Below the pieces are notes generated by a model. That model was not told where the DNA came from. It did not search any database and saw only the letters and a list, made by a program, of their open reading frames with translations. A DNA stretch of 64,000 bases, taken from Methylophilus medardicus (GTDB taxonomy: Bacteria; Pseudomonadota; Gammaproteobacteria; Burkholderiales; Methylophilaceae). Shown piece by piece: positions 19,701 through 27,410 of this stretch. The stretch is taken from assembly GCF_006363955.1 (NCBI RefSeq), contig NZ_CP040948.1, positions 1,612,001 to 1,676,000 on the forward strand. The letters are read 5' to 3'. The position numbers and the translations under genes are program-made. Every line of letters begins with the position of its first letter. Within the stretch, counting starts at the first letter, position 1.

Positions 19701-20573
19701 CCGGCTGAAGTGCGCCGTCTCGACATGACCTACCCCGAGCTAGAAATCACGGCGCAAGACTTTCAGTTTGGCGATAAACAATTGGGCAGTCTTGATTTGA
19801 AAGCTTACAACAGCGGGGAAAGCTGGGTGATCCAGCGCATGAACATCAGCAACAGTGATAGTCAGCTCACGGCCGATGGCACTTGGCGTAACTCGGTACG
19901 CAGTCCGCAAACCATGCTGAAATTCAACTTAAATTCGAGCAACCTTGGCAAAACATTGCAGCGTTTTCAACCTGGGGGTGAAATGGTCAAAGGCGGCACT
20001 GGCACGATGAATGGTCAGCTGGGCTGGCCAGGTAGTCCACATGAGTTTGCGGTTGAACGGCTAGATGGCAACTTTACAATGCAGTTAGAAAAAGGTCAGA
20101 TTCTAAAAGTACAACCCGGTGTCGGCCGCCTCTTGGGCTTACTCAGCCTGCAAAGCCTGCCGCGGCGCTTAACATTGGATTTCCGCGACCTGTTTAGTGA
20201 GGGCTTTGCTTTTGACAAAATCACCTCCACGGCCAATATCAAGGATGGAATTTTAAGAAGCGATGACCTGTTCATGACCGGCCCAGCAGCAGAAGCCAAA
20301 ATCAAGGGTGAGACTAACTTAAAGGCAGAAACACAGCGCCTGCGCGTCAAAGTGGTGCCGCACATCAGTGACTCAGTGTCGCTTGCGGCGCTGGCTGGCG
20401 GCCCTATTGTGGGGGTAGCCGCATTTGTGGCGCAAAAATTACTCAAGGATCCACTGAACAAAATCAGTGCCAGTGAGTATATGATTACGGGCACTTGGGA
20501 TAATCCACTGGAGGGCGAAGTGGATAAAAAAGTGGCGCCGTCTGCGCCGACACCGGCGAAAATATTACATTAA
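16728..20573 (+). CDS. yhdP: YhdP family AsmA-like envelope protein
   Basis: The 1281-residue protein has one N-terminal membrane helix (about 10-33) and then a very long, repetitive beta-rich periplasmic region. This is the layout of YhdP, TamB and AsmA proteins, which form groove-like bridges for phospholipid transport between inner and outer membranes. The C-terminal segment (about 1120-1240) contains the conserved LLGLLSLQSLPRRLTLDFRDLFSEGF pattern (partly quoted: LQSLPRRLTLDFRD) that identifies YhdP. It is divergent from the ABC-F gene and is followed 32 bases later by the Nit hydrolase, an order common in betaproteobacteria. Confidence 0.9.
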   Translation: MPLQTIKRWLLTSLIVIFVVLAGIVAVIQFYVFPHIDDYRGRIEQALSQSLEQQVTIAHIGIRWRGLAPQVTLGNVTVFDTQQRPALALSQITTRLSWSSLVLLSPSLVSLSVDAPTLMVRRTKDGELFLAGMSMSGQSNPAFANWLLAQRRIKISHATVTWLDEQRQAPPLLLKDLNIEILTPVWQRLLDRHSIHIDSLVSTGTQQRITLESVLIGEDVAKPHAWHGEISLRLPDTDLSAWGPWLDLPVKVNAGKGNLTTTLAFDNLQIQRVAAQVQLKDVSVTPANETQSYIAKTASGELRWQRVDQRFMVTLKHFSANIQPGLIVEDTNGEWQWDAKDHEGVVTVKKFNLAQGALFAPWLPPASPAAQYLENMAPAGNASQIKAHWHYQQKQWRDYGLEAAFNHLHTAPYANLPGVDNWSGQLSVRPNAGSIQLDTSKASITLAGLLRWPLPIDRLQGEIEWRDNGQKTLISTRNLQFSNPHLALRTNMEYQLGAAGGDTIQLQSQIERGDAKFAPFYYPLLLGETTLHWLDSSILSGQVRHGEIIVKGRVNGFPYVNEAHQADPALGLFRVTAQVDHATLEYGTDWPVIQNIDALLKFEGTRMDIAVKNGSTVGQHITQAQVEIPRLDADWPMLNIKAAVTGNVEQGIKFVNTSPVRQVTMGFTDLLKGSGSAELKLGLQVPLNDVDASQFQGDYAIKNGHIAANPQIAMPEMSNINGHLKFNEKGLQAQGVQLTLFDNPANVSLSTRPDKSVIIQGSGRITDAALKKLDNNALTRALHGTTDWKSNLLIQAPNIRLDIRSQLIGMAIDLPDPAKKSVETPANLTIRFRQEANQPDKVAIHYNDWMHANFLRPANSAATFNAGEIALNTPARLPVGDGINLRADFQKLNLDDWLAYLNQGGSNPTSDASSVALNQIELTAGTLHVFDRNLHQIKVNISPFNERLKLAIQSQELAGEADWLSGKPSKLVAKLNYLRIPRSMDTDNSPSPAEVRRLDMTYPELEITAQDFQFGDKQLGSLDLKAYNSGESWVIQRMNISNSDSQLTADGTWRNSVRSPQTMLKFNLNSSNLGKTLQRFQPGGEMVKGGTGTMNGQLGWPGSPHEFAVERLDGNFTMQLEKGQILKVQPGVGRLLGLLSLQSLPRRLTLDFRDLFSEGFAFDKITSTANIKDGILRSDDLFMTGPAAEAKIKGETNLKAETQRLRVKVVPHISDSVSLAALAGGPIVGVAAFVAQKLLKDPLNKISASEYMITGTWDNPLEGEVDKKVAPSAPTPAKILH

Positions 20574-20605
20574 CGTCAACATGATTTTTTAACGGAAGAT
20601 TGACC

Positions 20606-21463
20606 ATGGCAGAGAAAAAAACTAAAAAATTAAAATCAGCCGCCAGTGATGACATCGTCAAAGTGGCGGCGATTCAGATGGCCTCCAGCCCGAGCGTGGC
20701 CGCCAATCTGGTTGAAGCCAAGCGGCTGATTGAAATGGCCGCCAAAGCGGGTGCAAAACTGGTGGTGTTGCCTGAATATTTTTGCATCATGGGACTCAAG
20801 GATTTTGACAAAGTCACTATCCGTGAAAAACCCAATGATGGACCGATTCAACATTTTTTAAGCAAAACGGCCAAGGCTTATAAAATATGGATTGTGGCCG
20901 GTAGCGTGCCGCTCGAGAGCAATTACGCGAACAAAGTGCGTAACAGTTGCTTGGTGTATAACGACAAAGGTGAGCAAGTCGCCCGCTATGACAAAATTCA
21001 TTTGTTCGGTCTGGATATGGGCACCGAGCATTATCATGAAGAGAATACGATCGAGCCCGGTGATACCGTGGTCACGGTGGATACGCCGTTTGGCCGGATT
21101 GGTTTGTCTATTTGTTATGATCTCCGCTTTCCAGAACTATTCCGCGCCATGGGCGAAGTAGATATGATTGTGGTGCCTTCCGCCTTTACCGAAACTACGG
21201 GCAAAGCGCATTGGGAAACGCTGGTGCGTGCGCGTGCGGTTGAAAATCTGAGTTACGTGATTGCATCCGCACAAGGCGGTTATCACTTATCTGGTCGCGA
21301 AACCCATGGTAACAGTATGATTGTGGATCCTTGGGGCGTGGTGCTCGATCGCTTACCGCGAGGTTCAGGCATTGTGGTGGCCAACGTCAACCGCAACTAC
21401 ATTAAAAATTTACGCCAGAGCCTACCGGCACTCAAACACAAAACCATTAAGGCAATTTCATGA
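20606..21463 (+). CDS. carbon-nitrogen hydrolase, Nit1-like (probable deaminated glutathione amidase)
   Basis: The 285-residue nitrilase-superfamily enzyme shows the full catalytic triad: Glu57 in VVLPEYF, Lys130 in RYDKIHLFGLD and Cys170 in LSICYDLRFPELF. The Nit1/NitFhit subgroup hydrolyses deaminated glutathione as a repair reaction; substrate assignment here is by family. I place the start at the ATG at 20606, with GGAAG before it. A TTG six bases earlier is less likely. The first 15 residues are Lys-rich and variable. It sits between yhdP and tldD in the same direction. Confidence 0.9.
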   Translation: MAEKKTKKLKSAASDDIVKVAAIQMASSPSVAANLVEAKRLIEMAAKAGAKLVVLPEYFCIMGLKDFDKVTIREKPNDGPIQHFLSKTAKAYKIWIVAGSVPLESNYANKVRNSCLVYNDKGEQVARYDKIHLFGLDMGTEHYHEENTIEPGDTVVTVDTPFGRIGLSICYDLRFPELFRAMGEVDMIVVPSAFTETTGKAHWETLVRARAVENLSYVIASAQGGYHLSGRETHGNSMIVDPWGVVLDRLPRGSGIVVANVNRNYIKNLRQSLPALKHKTIKAIS

Positions 21464-21539
21464 AAAATCAGTGAGACCTCCGGGCACTCTTGCACTGAAA
21501 TTGACTCCAACCCGTATGTTTTAATTAAGTTGAATCGCT

Positions 21540-22979
21540 ATGCAAACGCTACTGACTACTGCCAATGACTTACTGCTACGCCCCTCTGGGCTAGATCAGG
21601 CTGCTTTAAGCAGCGTGCTGTCTGGCATGATGACCCACAATATTGATTACGCCGACTTGTATTTTCAGTACAGTCGCAGTGAATCTTGGGGGCTAGAAGA
21701 AGGCCAGGTCAAATCGGGGAGTTTTAATATCGATCAAGGCGTGGGAGTGCGTGCTGTGAGTGGCGAAAAAACCGCCTTTGCCTACTCTGATGATATTCAT
21801 CTAGACGCCTTACAACAAGCCGCACATGCGACACGCGCCATCGCAAGCCTGGGTCAAGAGAAAATTGGTCACAGCATCCTCACGCGCAGCCACAACCCGC
21901 TATATTTGCCGCAAGACCCAATCGCTAGTCTCAGTGCAGATGCTAAAGTGCGTTTATTAGAAAAACTTGAACGTTTTGCCAAGGCGCAAGACCCGCGCAT
22001 TACACAAGTGATGGCCTCCATCGCAGCAGAGTACGAAGTGGTGCTGGTGGCGCGCAGCGACGGCATCATGGCTGGCGATGTCAGACCATTGGTGCGTTTA
22101 TCGTTGCAGGTGATTGCAGAGCACAATGGGCGCCGCGAGCAAGGCTCTAGCGGCGGCGGTGGCCGTTTCGATTATAGTTACTTTACCGATGATGTCTTGC
22201 AAGATTACGCCCAAAAAGCGGCCCATCAGGCGTTGGTCAATTTGGATGCTCGTCCTGCACCCGCGGGCAGCATGACAGTGGTACTCGGCAATGGCTGGCC
22301 AGGCATTTTATTGCATGAGGCTATTGGTCATGGCTTGGAGGGTGACTTCAACCGCAAAGGCAGTAGCGCCTTTAGCAATATGATCGGCCAACAAGTCGCG
22401 GCCAAAGGCATCACCATTGTCGATGATGGCACGATGCAGGACCGCCGTGGCTCGCTGACCATGGACGATGAGGGAAATGCGCCACAAAATACGGTGCTGA
22501 TCGAAGACGGTATTCTGCGTGGCTATATCCAAGATACCCTTAACGCACGCCTGATGGGTATGGGCCTCACAGGTAATGCACGCCGTGAAAGTTACGCGCA
22601 CATCCCAATGCCACGCATGACCAATACCTACATGCTTAACGGCGACAAAGATCCGCAGGAGATCATCAAGTCGGTTAAAAAAGGCCTATATGCTGCCAAC
22701 TTTGGCGGTGGTCAGGTCGACATTACCAGTGGTAAATTCGTGTTTAGCGCCGCCGAGGCCTACATGATCGAGGATGGCAAAATTACTTACCCCGTCAAAG
22801 GAGCCACCCTCATAGGCAACGGCCCCGATGTACTCACCAAAGTCAGCATGATAGGCAATGATATGGCGCTGGATAGTGGTGTGGGCACTTGCGGCAAAGA
22901 GGGGCAAAGCGTCCCAGTGGGCGTGGGCCAGCCCACCTTGAAAATTGATGGCTTGACGGTGGGCGGCACATCAGCCTAA
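21540..22979 (+). CDS. tldD: metalloprotease TldD
   Basis: The 479-residue protein is the zinc-bearing half of the TldD/TldE (PmbA) protease, which trims unfolded peptides and matures some microcins and antitoxins. The metal-binding HEXXXH motif is His259-Glu260-Ala-Ile-Gly-His264 in LLHEAIGHGLEGD. The C-terminus carries the conserved GNDMALDSGVGTCGKEGQSVPVGVGQPT run (partly quoted: SGVGTCGKEGQSVPVGVG). No tldE partner is in this window. The gene ends at a strong bidirectional terminator. Confidence 0.96.
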   Translation: MQTLLTTANDLLLRPSGLDQAALSSVLSGMMTHNIDYADLYFQYSRSESWGLEEGQVKSGSFNIDQGVGVRAVSGEKTAFAYSDDIHLDALQQAAHATRAIASLGQEKIGHSILTRSHNPLYLPQDPIASLSADAKVRLLEKLERFAKAQDPRITQVMASIAAEYEVVLVARSDGIMAGDVRPLVRLSLQVIAEHNGRREQGSSGGGGRFDYSYFTDDVLQDYAQKAAHQALVNLDARPAPAGSMTVVLGNGWPGILLHEAIGHGLEGDFNRKGSSAFSNMIGQQVAAKGITIVDDGTMQDRRGSLTMDDEGNAPQNTVLIEDGILRGYIQDTLNARLMGMGLTGNARRESYAHIPMPRMTNTYMLNGDKDPQEIIKSVKKGLYAANFGGGQVDITSGKFVFSAAEAYMIEDGKITYPVKGATLIGNGPDVLTKVSMIGNDMALDSGVGTCGKEGQSVPVGVGQPTLKIDGLTVGGTSA

Positions 22980-23003
22980 GGCGCTGCATCAAAGGGCTCA
23001 AAC

Positions 23004-23032
23004 AAAAAAGGCTGCCGTTGGCAGCCTTTTTT
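23004..23032. terminator. bidirectional terminator
   Basis: AAAAAAGGCTGCC (23004-23016) pairs perfectly with GGCAGCCTTTTTT (23020-23032) around GTT. T runs follow on both strands. It separates the converging tldD and PEP-CTERM genes. Confidence 0.95.
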
Positions 23033-23044
23033 TAGTCTGATGGC

Positions 23045-23638
23045 TTATTTTTGACGGCGTAAACCGAACATTCCCATCAGCAACAAACCGAAGCCAAGCA
23101 ACCCTGCCGCTGAAGGCTCTGGCACCGTCGCGACGGATGAAACGACTTGAATCACACCGTACTTTGGTCCTTCAAATGGGTCGATATTTGCCAGGTCATT
23201 CCAGTTACCAAAACGTGTACCACCTGCAAAATTTAAGTAGGTGTGTACATAATTTTCAGCATCTGCATTGTAGCTGTTAGAGTTGTTTGGCTCACCTGGT
23301 GACCACTGTGTATAGCTAGAAGTGGATCCATCGGCCCAAGTAAACTGACTTGGATTATTTGGATTGCGTGAGTAACCGATCCAAAATGAATGGGTGAGAC
23401 CCCACTGATTGAATGCCTGCGTCGTCAACCAAGTATTTTCTGCGGCATTATCAATGGTTAACAAGTGCCCGCCCAGTGTTTGTGCAAACGCCTCACTGTT
23501 GGTCCAGGTATCGGCTGACAGCAACTGATAAGTGCTGCCGTTGTAGGTGTCTGTGGCGATCACTGAAACTGCCGCTTGGGCGTTTAATGAGATGGCTGCC
23601 AGCACCGAGATGGTTAATAAATTTAGACTGTATCGCAT
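23045..23638 (-). CDS. PEP-CTERM sorted protein with C-type-lectin-like domain
   Basis: The 197-residue exported protein has a signal peptide (cleavage near AQA, residues 20-22), a C-type-lectin-like domain (about 30-165) and a C-terminal sorting signal. The lectin motifs EPN (116-118) and WND (146-148) that bind calcium and sugar are both present. The tail shows VPEPSAAGLLGFGLL, then a hydrophobic stretch and RRQK, which is the PEP-CTERM signal recognised by exosortase. No exosortase gene lies in the window. GGGGAAATAC precedes the ATG. It may be a surface or matrix lectin; the ligand is unknown. Confidence 0.88.
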   Translation of the reverse strand: MRYSLNLLTISVLAAISLNAQAAVSVIATDTYNGSTYQLLSADTWTNSEAFAQTLGGHLLTIDNAAENTWLTTQAFNQWGLTHSFWIGYSRNPNNPSQFTWADGSTSSYTQWSPGEPNNSNSYNADAENYVHTYLNFAGGTRFGNWNDLANIDPFEGPKYGVIQVVSSVATVPEPSAAGLLGFGLLLMGMFGLRRQK

Positions 23639-23840
23639 GTATTTCCCCTATTGATATTTTTGATTGTCATAAAACTCGCATTCACGCGTTTGTTGCGCGG
23701 GTTTGCTCACTTAACCTCAACGCATACTGCAAACTTCGCAGTACATTGACACTTTAAAATAACAACAGAAAACAGAACAATAGCTCGACAGGGCTAATGA
23801 TTGCCGCACAAACCATTATCATAATTTAACAAATAATTTT

Positions 23841-25028
23841 TTAGGGATGTGTGCGAACAATAGCGACATGGTCACGCCTAGTCGCAGCAAACCATACGAT
23901 GTAAGCGTAACAGACGATGGGCAGAATAAAGGCATGATGCAGGTCGAACCTGTCAGCAATGAGCCCAGTCAGTAAGGGGATCACTGCGCCACCCACAATC
24001 GCGGTCGCTAATAACCCTGAACCGCGCTTTTCTTGACCAGATGCCAGCCCCTTGATCGCAAGGGTGAAGATGGTTGGAAACATAATCGAATTGCACAACC
24101 CCACCGCCAGCATGCTAAATACCGCCAGCATGCCGGAGGCATTCATCGAGATCGCAATGAATATAATCGCAATCGTTGCATGGGCGGCCAGCACGCGCGC
24201 AGGCGAAAATGTGTTTAAGCTAAAGATGCCAACGAAACGTCCGACCATCGCGGCGCCCCAATATAAGGCGACGAAAGACGCGGCTTTCGCTTCTGGCATC
24301 TGTGTCAGCTCTTTAATGTAGTTGACCAAAAAGCTGCCAATGGCGACTTCGGCGCCCACATAACAAAAAATGCCGATCATCCCGAGTAAAAGCCCACGTT
24401 GCTGGAGCACCTGACGCCAAGGCTTGTCATGATGGTCCGGCTGTTCTAGCCCCGACAACTGAATGCGTGACAAAACAAATGCAATCACGATCAGCACCGC
24501 AGCGATGCCTAAATACGGATAGACCACCCCTTCTGCCTGATTCACATTCACCAGCGCAGAAAGAATAAAATAAGCCCCAAAAAAAGGTGCAATAAAAGTA
24601 CCCAGAGAGTTAAATGCTTGCGCCATGGTCAAGCGTGATGAGGCCGTGGCAGGCGGTCCAATGACGGAGACACAAGGATTAGCCGCCACCTGCAATAGGA
24701 CGATGCCAGAAGCCAACACAAATAAAGCAGCCAAAAATAAGGCATACATATGCAACGCAACTGCCGGGTAAAACAACAGGCAGCCCACTGCCGCCAGCGA
24801 AAAACCGATCACCATCCCCGTTTGATAACCCACTTTTTCAATCAACTGACTAAACGGAATCGAAGTCAGCCCGTAGGCGGCGAAAAAACAAAACTGCACC
24901 AATGCCGCCTGGCTATAACTTAGTGAAAAGACGGCTTTCAAATAAGGCACCAAAATATCGTTTAAACAGGTGATCAATCCCATCATAAAAAACAGGATGG
25001 TGAGGGATGTCATGGCTTTTTTATACAT
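23841..25028 (-). CDS. MFS sugar:proton symporter, FucP/GluP family
   Basis: About 395 residues with some 12 hydrophobic helices form a major-facilitator transporter of the FHS (fucose/glucose-galactose) group. The opening FFMMGLITCLNDILVPYLK and the segments VLLQVAANPCVSVIGP and RLTMAQAFNSLGTFIAPFFGAYF are characteristic. Substrate is probably a hexose or deoxyhexose, but no sugar catabolic gene is adjacent, so it cannot be refined. The ATG at 25028 is preferred over an upstream TTG at 25040; an ATG at 25013 is also possible. It is monocistronic. Confidence 0.87.
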   Translation of the reverse strand: MYKKAMTSLTILFFMMGLITCLNDILVPYLKAVFSLSYSQAALVQFCFFAAYGLTSIPFSQLIEKVGYQTGMVIGFSLAAVGCLLFYPAVALHMYALFLAALFVLASGIVLLQVAANPCVSVIGPPATASSRLTMAQAFNSLGTFIAPFFGAYFILSALVNVNQAEGVVYPYLGIAAVLIVIAFVLSRIQLSGLEQPDHHDKPWRQVLQQRGLLLGMIGIFCYVGAEVAIGSFLVNYIKELTQMPEAKAASFVALYWGAAMVGRFVGIFSLNTFSPARVLAAHATIAIIFIAISMNASGMLAVFSMLAVGLCNSIMFPTIFTLAIKGLASGQEKRGSGLLATAIVGGAVIPLLTGLIADRFDLHHAFILPIVCYAYIVWFAATRRDHVAIVRTHP

Positions 25029-25289
25029 ACAGTCTTTCAAATAGCATCAGGCAGCCACTACAGCATAAATGGGGCCGCTTTGGAAGTTGCTTTTCACTGA
25101 ATGCGCCCTTTCTGCTTATATTCGCCTTCGGGATCAAGCGCAAACACAACAATTACATATTTAAATCATATGCAAAGCAACGCTTGTGCAATGAGCGCCT
25201 TGACGATGCATGCCCAGCCCTTTTACTATTTCCATACCGCGACCAAAAGTCGACGCTCGTTCATTTCACTCTAACCCATGGAGAACAGT

Positions 25290-25568
25290 ATGGCAGCAAG
25301 CAAACCCTCAGACGCATCCGCAAAAAAAGTCTCCCCCGCTAAAAAACCGGCCACAAAAACGACCAGCGCAACCTCGGCAAAACCCGTCGCTACGCGCAAA
25401 AAAACTGTCAAACCCACCATCCAATCGACAGTCATTACGAGCAGTGACCGTTTTAAAATGATTGAAGTGGCCGCTTATTACATTGCCGAGAAAAGTGGAT
25501 TTGGCCATGATCATTTGCATTATTGGTTGCAAGCCGAACAAGAGATTGACGCTAAACTAAATGCCTAA
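25290..25568 (+). CDS. DUF2934 protein with a histone H1-like Lys/Ala/Pro tail
   Basis: A 92-residue protein in two parts. Residues 1-45 are almost entirely Ala, Lys, Pro, Ser and Thr with repeats such as AKKVSPAKKPATKT, like the tail of histone H1 or bacterial HC1. Residues 50-90 are a DUF2934 domain (IEVAAYYIAEKSGFGHDHLHYWLQAEQEI). I chose the second ATG at 25290 because GGAGA lies six bases before it; the ATG at 25278 has no ribosome site. DNA binding by the basic tail is plausible but inferred. DUF2934 has no settled function. Confidence 0.8.
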   Translation: MAASKPSDASAKKVSPAKKPATKTTSATSAKPVATRKKTVKPTIQSTVITSSDRFKMIEVAAYYIAEKSGFGHDHLHYWLQAEQEIDAKLNA

Positions 25569-25609
25569 CGGCACACTCGACCAGCAGCACGACGTTTCAC
25601 TTTAAACAG

Positions 25610-25644
25610 CAAAGCATCAATATCCCCCGGATATTGATGCTTTG
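25610..25644 (+). terminator. long hairpin, probable terminator
   Basis: CAAAGCATCAATATCC (25610-25625) pairs with GGATATTGATGCTTTG (25629-25644) over 16 bases around a three-base loop. Only a short T-containing tail (TTATGCC) follows, so termination efficiency is uncertain. It lies 42 bases after the DUF2934 stop. Confidence 0.6.
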
Positions 25645-25740
25645 TTATGCCTGTGGGTAAAACCCTCAACCCACTCAATCTTCACCTTTGCGTACGCATA
25701 GGGCCAACAATTGCGGAATGAATCTTTAAGGCATACACTC

Positions 25741-25764
25741 CTGTTAACTTAACTTAACAGGAGG
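25741..25764 (+). promoter_or_regulatory. small hairpin abutting the ribosome site of the next gene
   Basis: CTGTTAA (25741-25747) is mirrored by TTAACAG (25754-25760), with CTTAAC between. The last bases of the 3' arm run into the Shine-Dalgarno AGGAGG (25759-25764) of the 541-residue protein. Folding of the mRNA could mask the ribosome site, or the palindrome could be a repressor site. Confidence 0.4.
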
Positions 25765-25769
25765 TGGAT

Positions 25770-27395
25770 ATGCCAACACTCAAAGATTTCACCATGCGTG
25801 ACCACTGGCGTGAAACGCTGGTTGGGCGCGTCACCATTCGTGTTTTATTTTATTGTGATGATGCAGACGAGTCTTGGATGGCTGTCGACAAAAACACAGG
25901 CAATGCCAAACGAGGATTCAAAGATGAATTTGGTCTCGGTCTACTCAAAACGACGCTCCAAAACCAAAGCACTTTTTTTACACGTTATCAGGTGGATGTA
26001 GTCAATCGGTTTTATGACTACGACAACCAAGGGAATGTGATTCACAACCCTGCATTACTGCAAAATCCGCATCGTTTAACGCAAGCCATGCTAAACAAAT
26101 ACTCACAGATTTGGATGTTTGGCATGCATTACGGAAACCATATGGACCCAGCCCCTAACTTTGGCGGAATAAAGTTTGACAAAAACGCCAATGATCAAGA
26201 GTTTACAGAGGAGGAAATTCGGCTTTTACGTCAATGGATGGATGCTGGAGGGGGGGTATTAGTCACAGGCGATCATTCCAATTGGTTGAAGGATCAAGCA
26301 GATTATTACAATCTTGGCCGCGCCTTAGGAAAAAACATTCCACGGGCCGGAGAAATGCGGGTGTGGATGGGTAATCCGGTCAGCCAAGGCAACAGTCAGT
26401 TAGGTCTTTATCATGTCGATACCGCTGGCGATAATGATATGTCCAACATGCCCAAACAAGAAGATGATCAACCACAGGCGACTAGGGTGAAATACCATTG
26501 GCAACTGAGGCATGAATATATAGGTGGCCCATTCGGTGATGCTTATATCCCAGAACGCGTTGCTCACCCATTGTTTGCCGCCCCAATCTCGGCAGATAAT
26601 CCAAACGGCGTTATCGATATTTTTCCAGACCATGTCCACGAAGGTGCACTGCGAATCCCAGCTAACCTATCAGAGCGAGACTGGCCAAAGTATGGGAGCA
26701 AGCCATTAAAACCGGAAATCATTAGTTGGGGGATCAATCAAGCCGCTGACGCCAATCAACAAGAGGTTGGCTTGGTCGCAGCTTATCAAGGAAAACTGTG
26801 CGGAGTGGGTAACATTGTGGCTGACTCAACCTGGCATCACTACATTAATGTGAACCTGATCGGCTTTGTCCATCATGACAACACGCCGGATAAAACATTA
26901 CGAAGAATGGGCCAATTTTATGCCAATCTCGCGCGTTACCTTTGCAATCAAACTGTGCTCAACAAATTGTTAATCAATGCGTTGGCAGTGGTGGCGGGCT
27001 CGGCCGGTATTCGAGAGATACACAGTGCTTCTATTGAGCAAAAAGGCCGCTACGCATGCAATTTCTTGGCCCAAGAAGGGTTACTGTCCTTGGCGGATAG
27101 TGTCATGCACAATCTTCACGCGCAACAATTAGCGTTGGGCGCAAAAACCAATGAAGCACTACCGGGCATTAATCAGCAATGGGTCATCGGGCATTTAATC
27201 GAAACCTTGCAGACAACCACCATCGAATTAGATGACCATCTCCACATGCTCGATACCGAAGCTTTATTCGCACAGAGTCACAAACAAGCCTTGTTAGAAG
27301 CGCGAAAACAGCGTACCCGACAATTGACACGATTTAAAAGAATGACCAGCCATTTACTTGAGCGGTCCAACAGTCACTTGCGGGCTCACCGCTAG
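25770..27395 (+). CDS. uncharacterised 541-residue protein, glutamine-amidotransferase-like segment
   Basis: I do not recognise a named family. The N-terminal half looks like an alpha/beta fold of the class I glutamine amidotransferase/ThuA superfamily: a first strand VTIRVLFYCDDAD, then YSQIWMFG, FTEEEIRLLRQWMDAGGG and VLVTGDHSNWL (about 160-175), followed by an IPRAGEMRVW stretch. A second conserved-looking block, VADSTWHHYINVNL, lies near 350-363. No nucleophilic Cys is evident at the VTGDH elbow. The C-terminal 150 residues are helical and basic. There is no signal peptide. A seven-G run occurs near 26251. The ATG at 25770 follows AGGAGG; a GTG at 25764 is a worse start. Confidence 0.75.
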   Translation: MPTLKDFTMRDHWRETLVGRVTIRVLFYCDDADESWMAVDKNTGNAKRGFKDEFGLGLLKTTLQNQSTFFTRYQVDVVNRFYDYDNQGNVIHNPALLQNPHRLTQAMLNKYSQIWMFGMHYGNHMDPAPNFGGIKFDKNANDQEFTEEEIRLLRQWMDAGGGVLVTGDHSNWLKDQADYYNLGRALGKNIPRAGEMRVWMGNPVSQGNSQLGLYHVDTAGDNDMSNMPKQEDDQPQATRVKYHWQLRHEYIGGPFGDAYIPERVAHPLFAAPISADNPNGVIDIFPDHVHEGALRIPANLSERDWPKYGSKPLKPEIISWGINQAADANQQEVGLVAAYQGKLCGVGNIVADSTWHHYINVNLIGFVHHDNTPDKTLRRMGQFYANLARYLCNQTVLNKLLINALAVVAGSAGIREIHSASIEQKGRYACNFLAQEGLLSLADSVMHNLHAQQLALGAKTNEALPGINQQWVIGHLIETLQTTTIELDDHLHMLDTEALFAQSHKQALLEARKQRTRQLTRFKRMTSHLLERSNSHLRAHR

Positions 27396-27410
27396 TCGGG
27401 TGCCTTCAGC

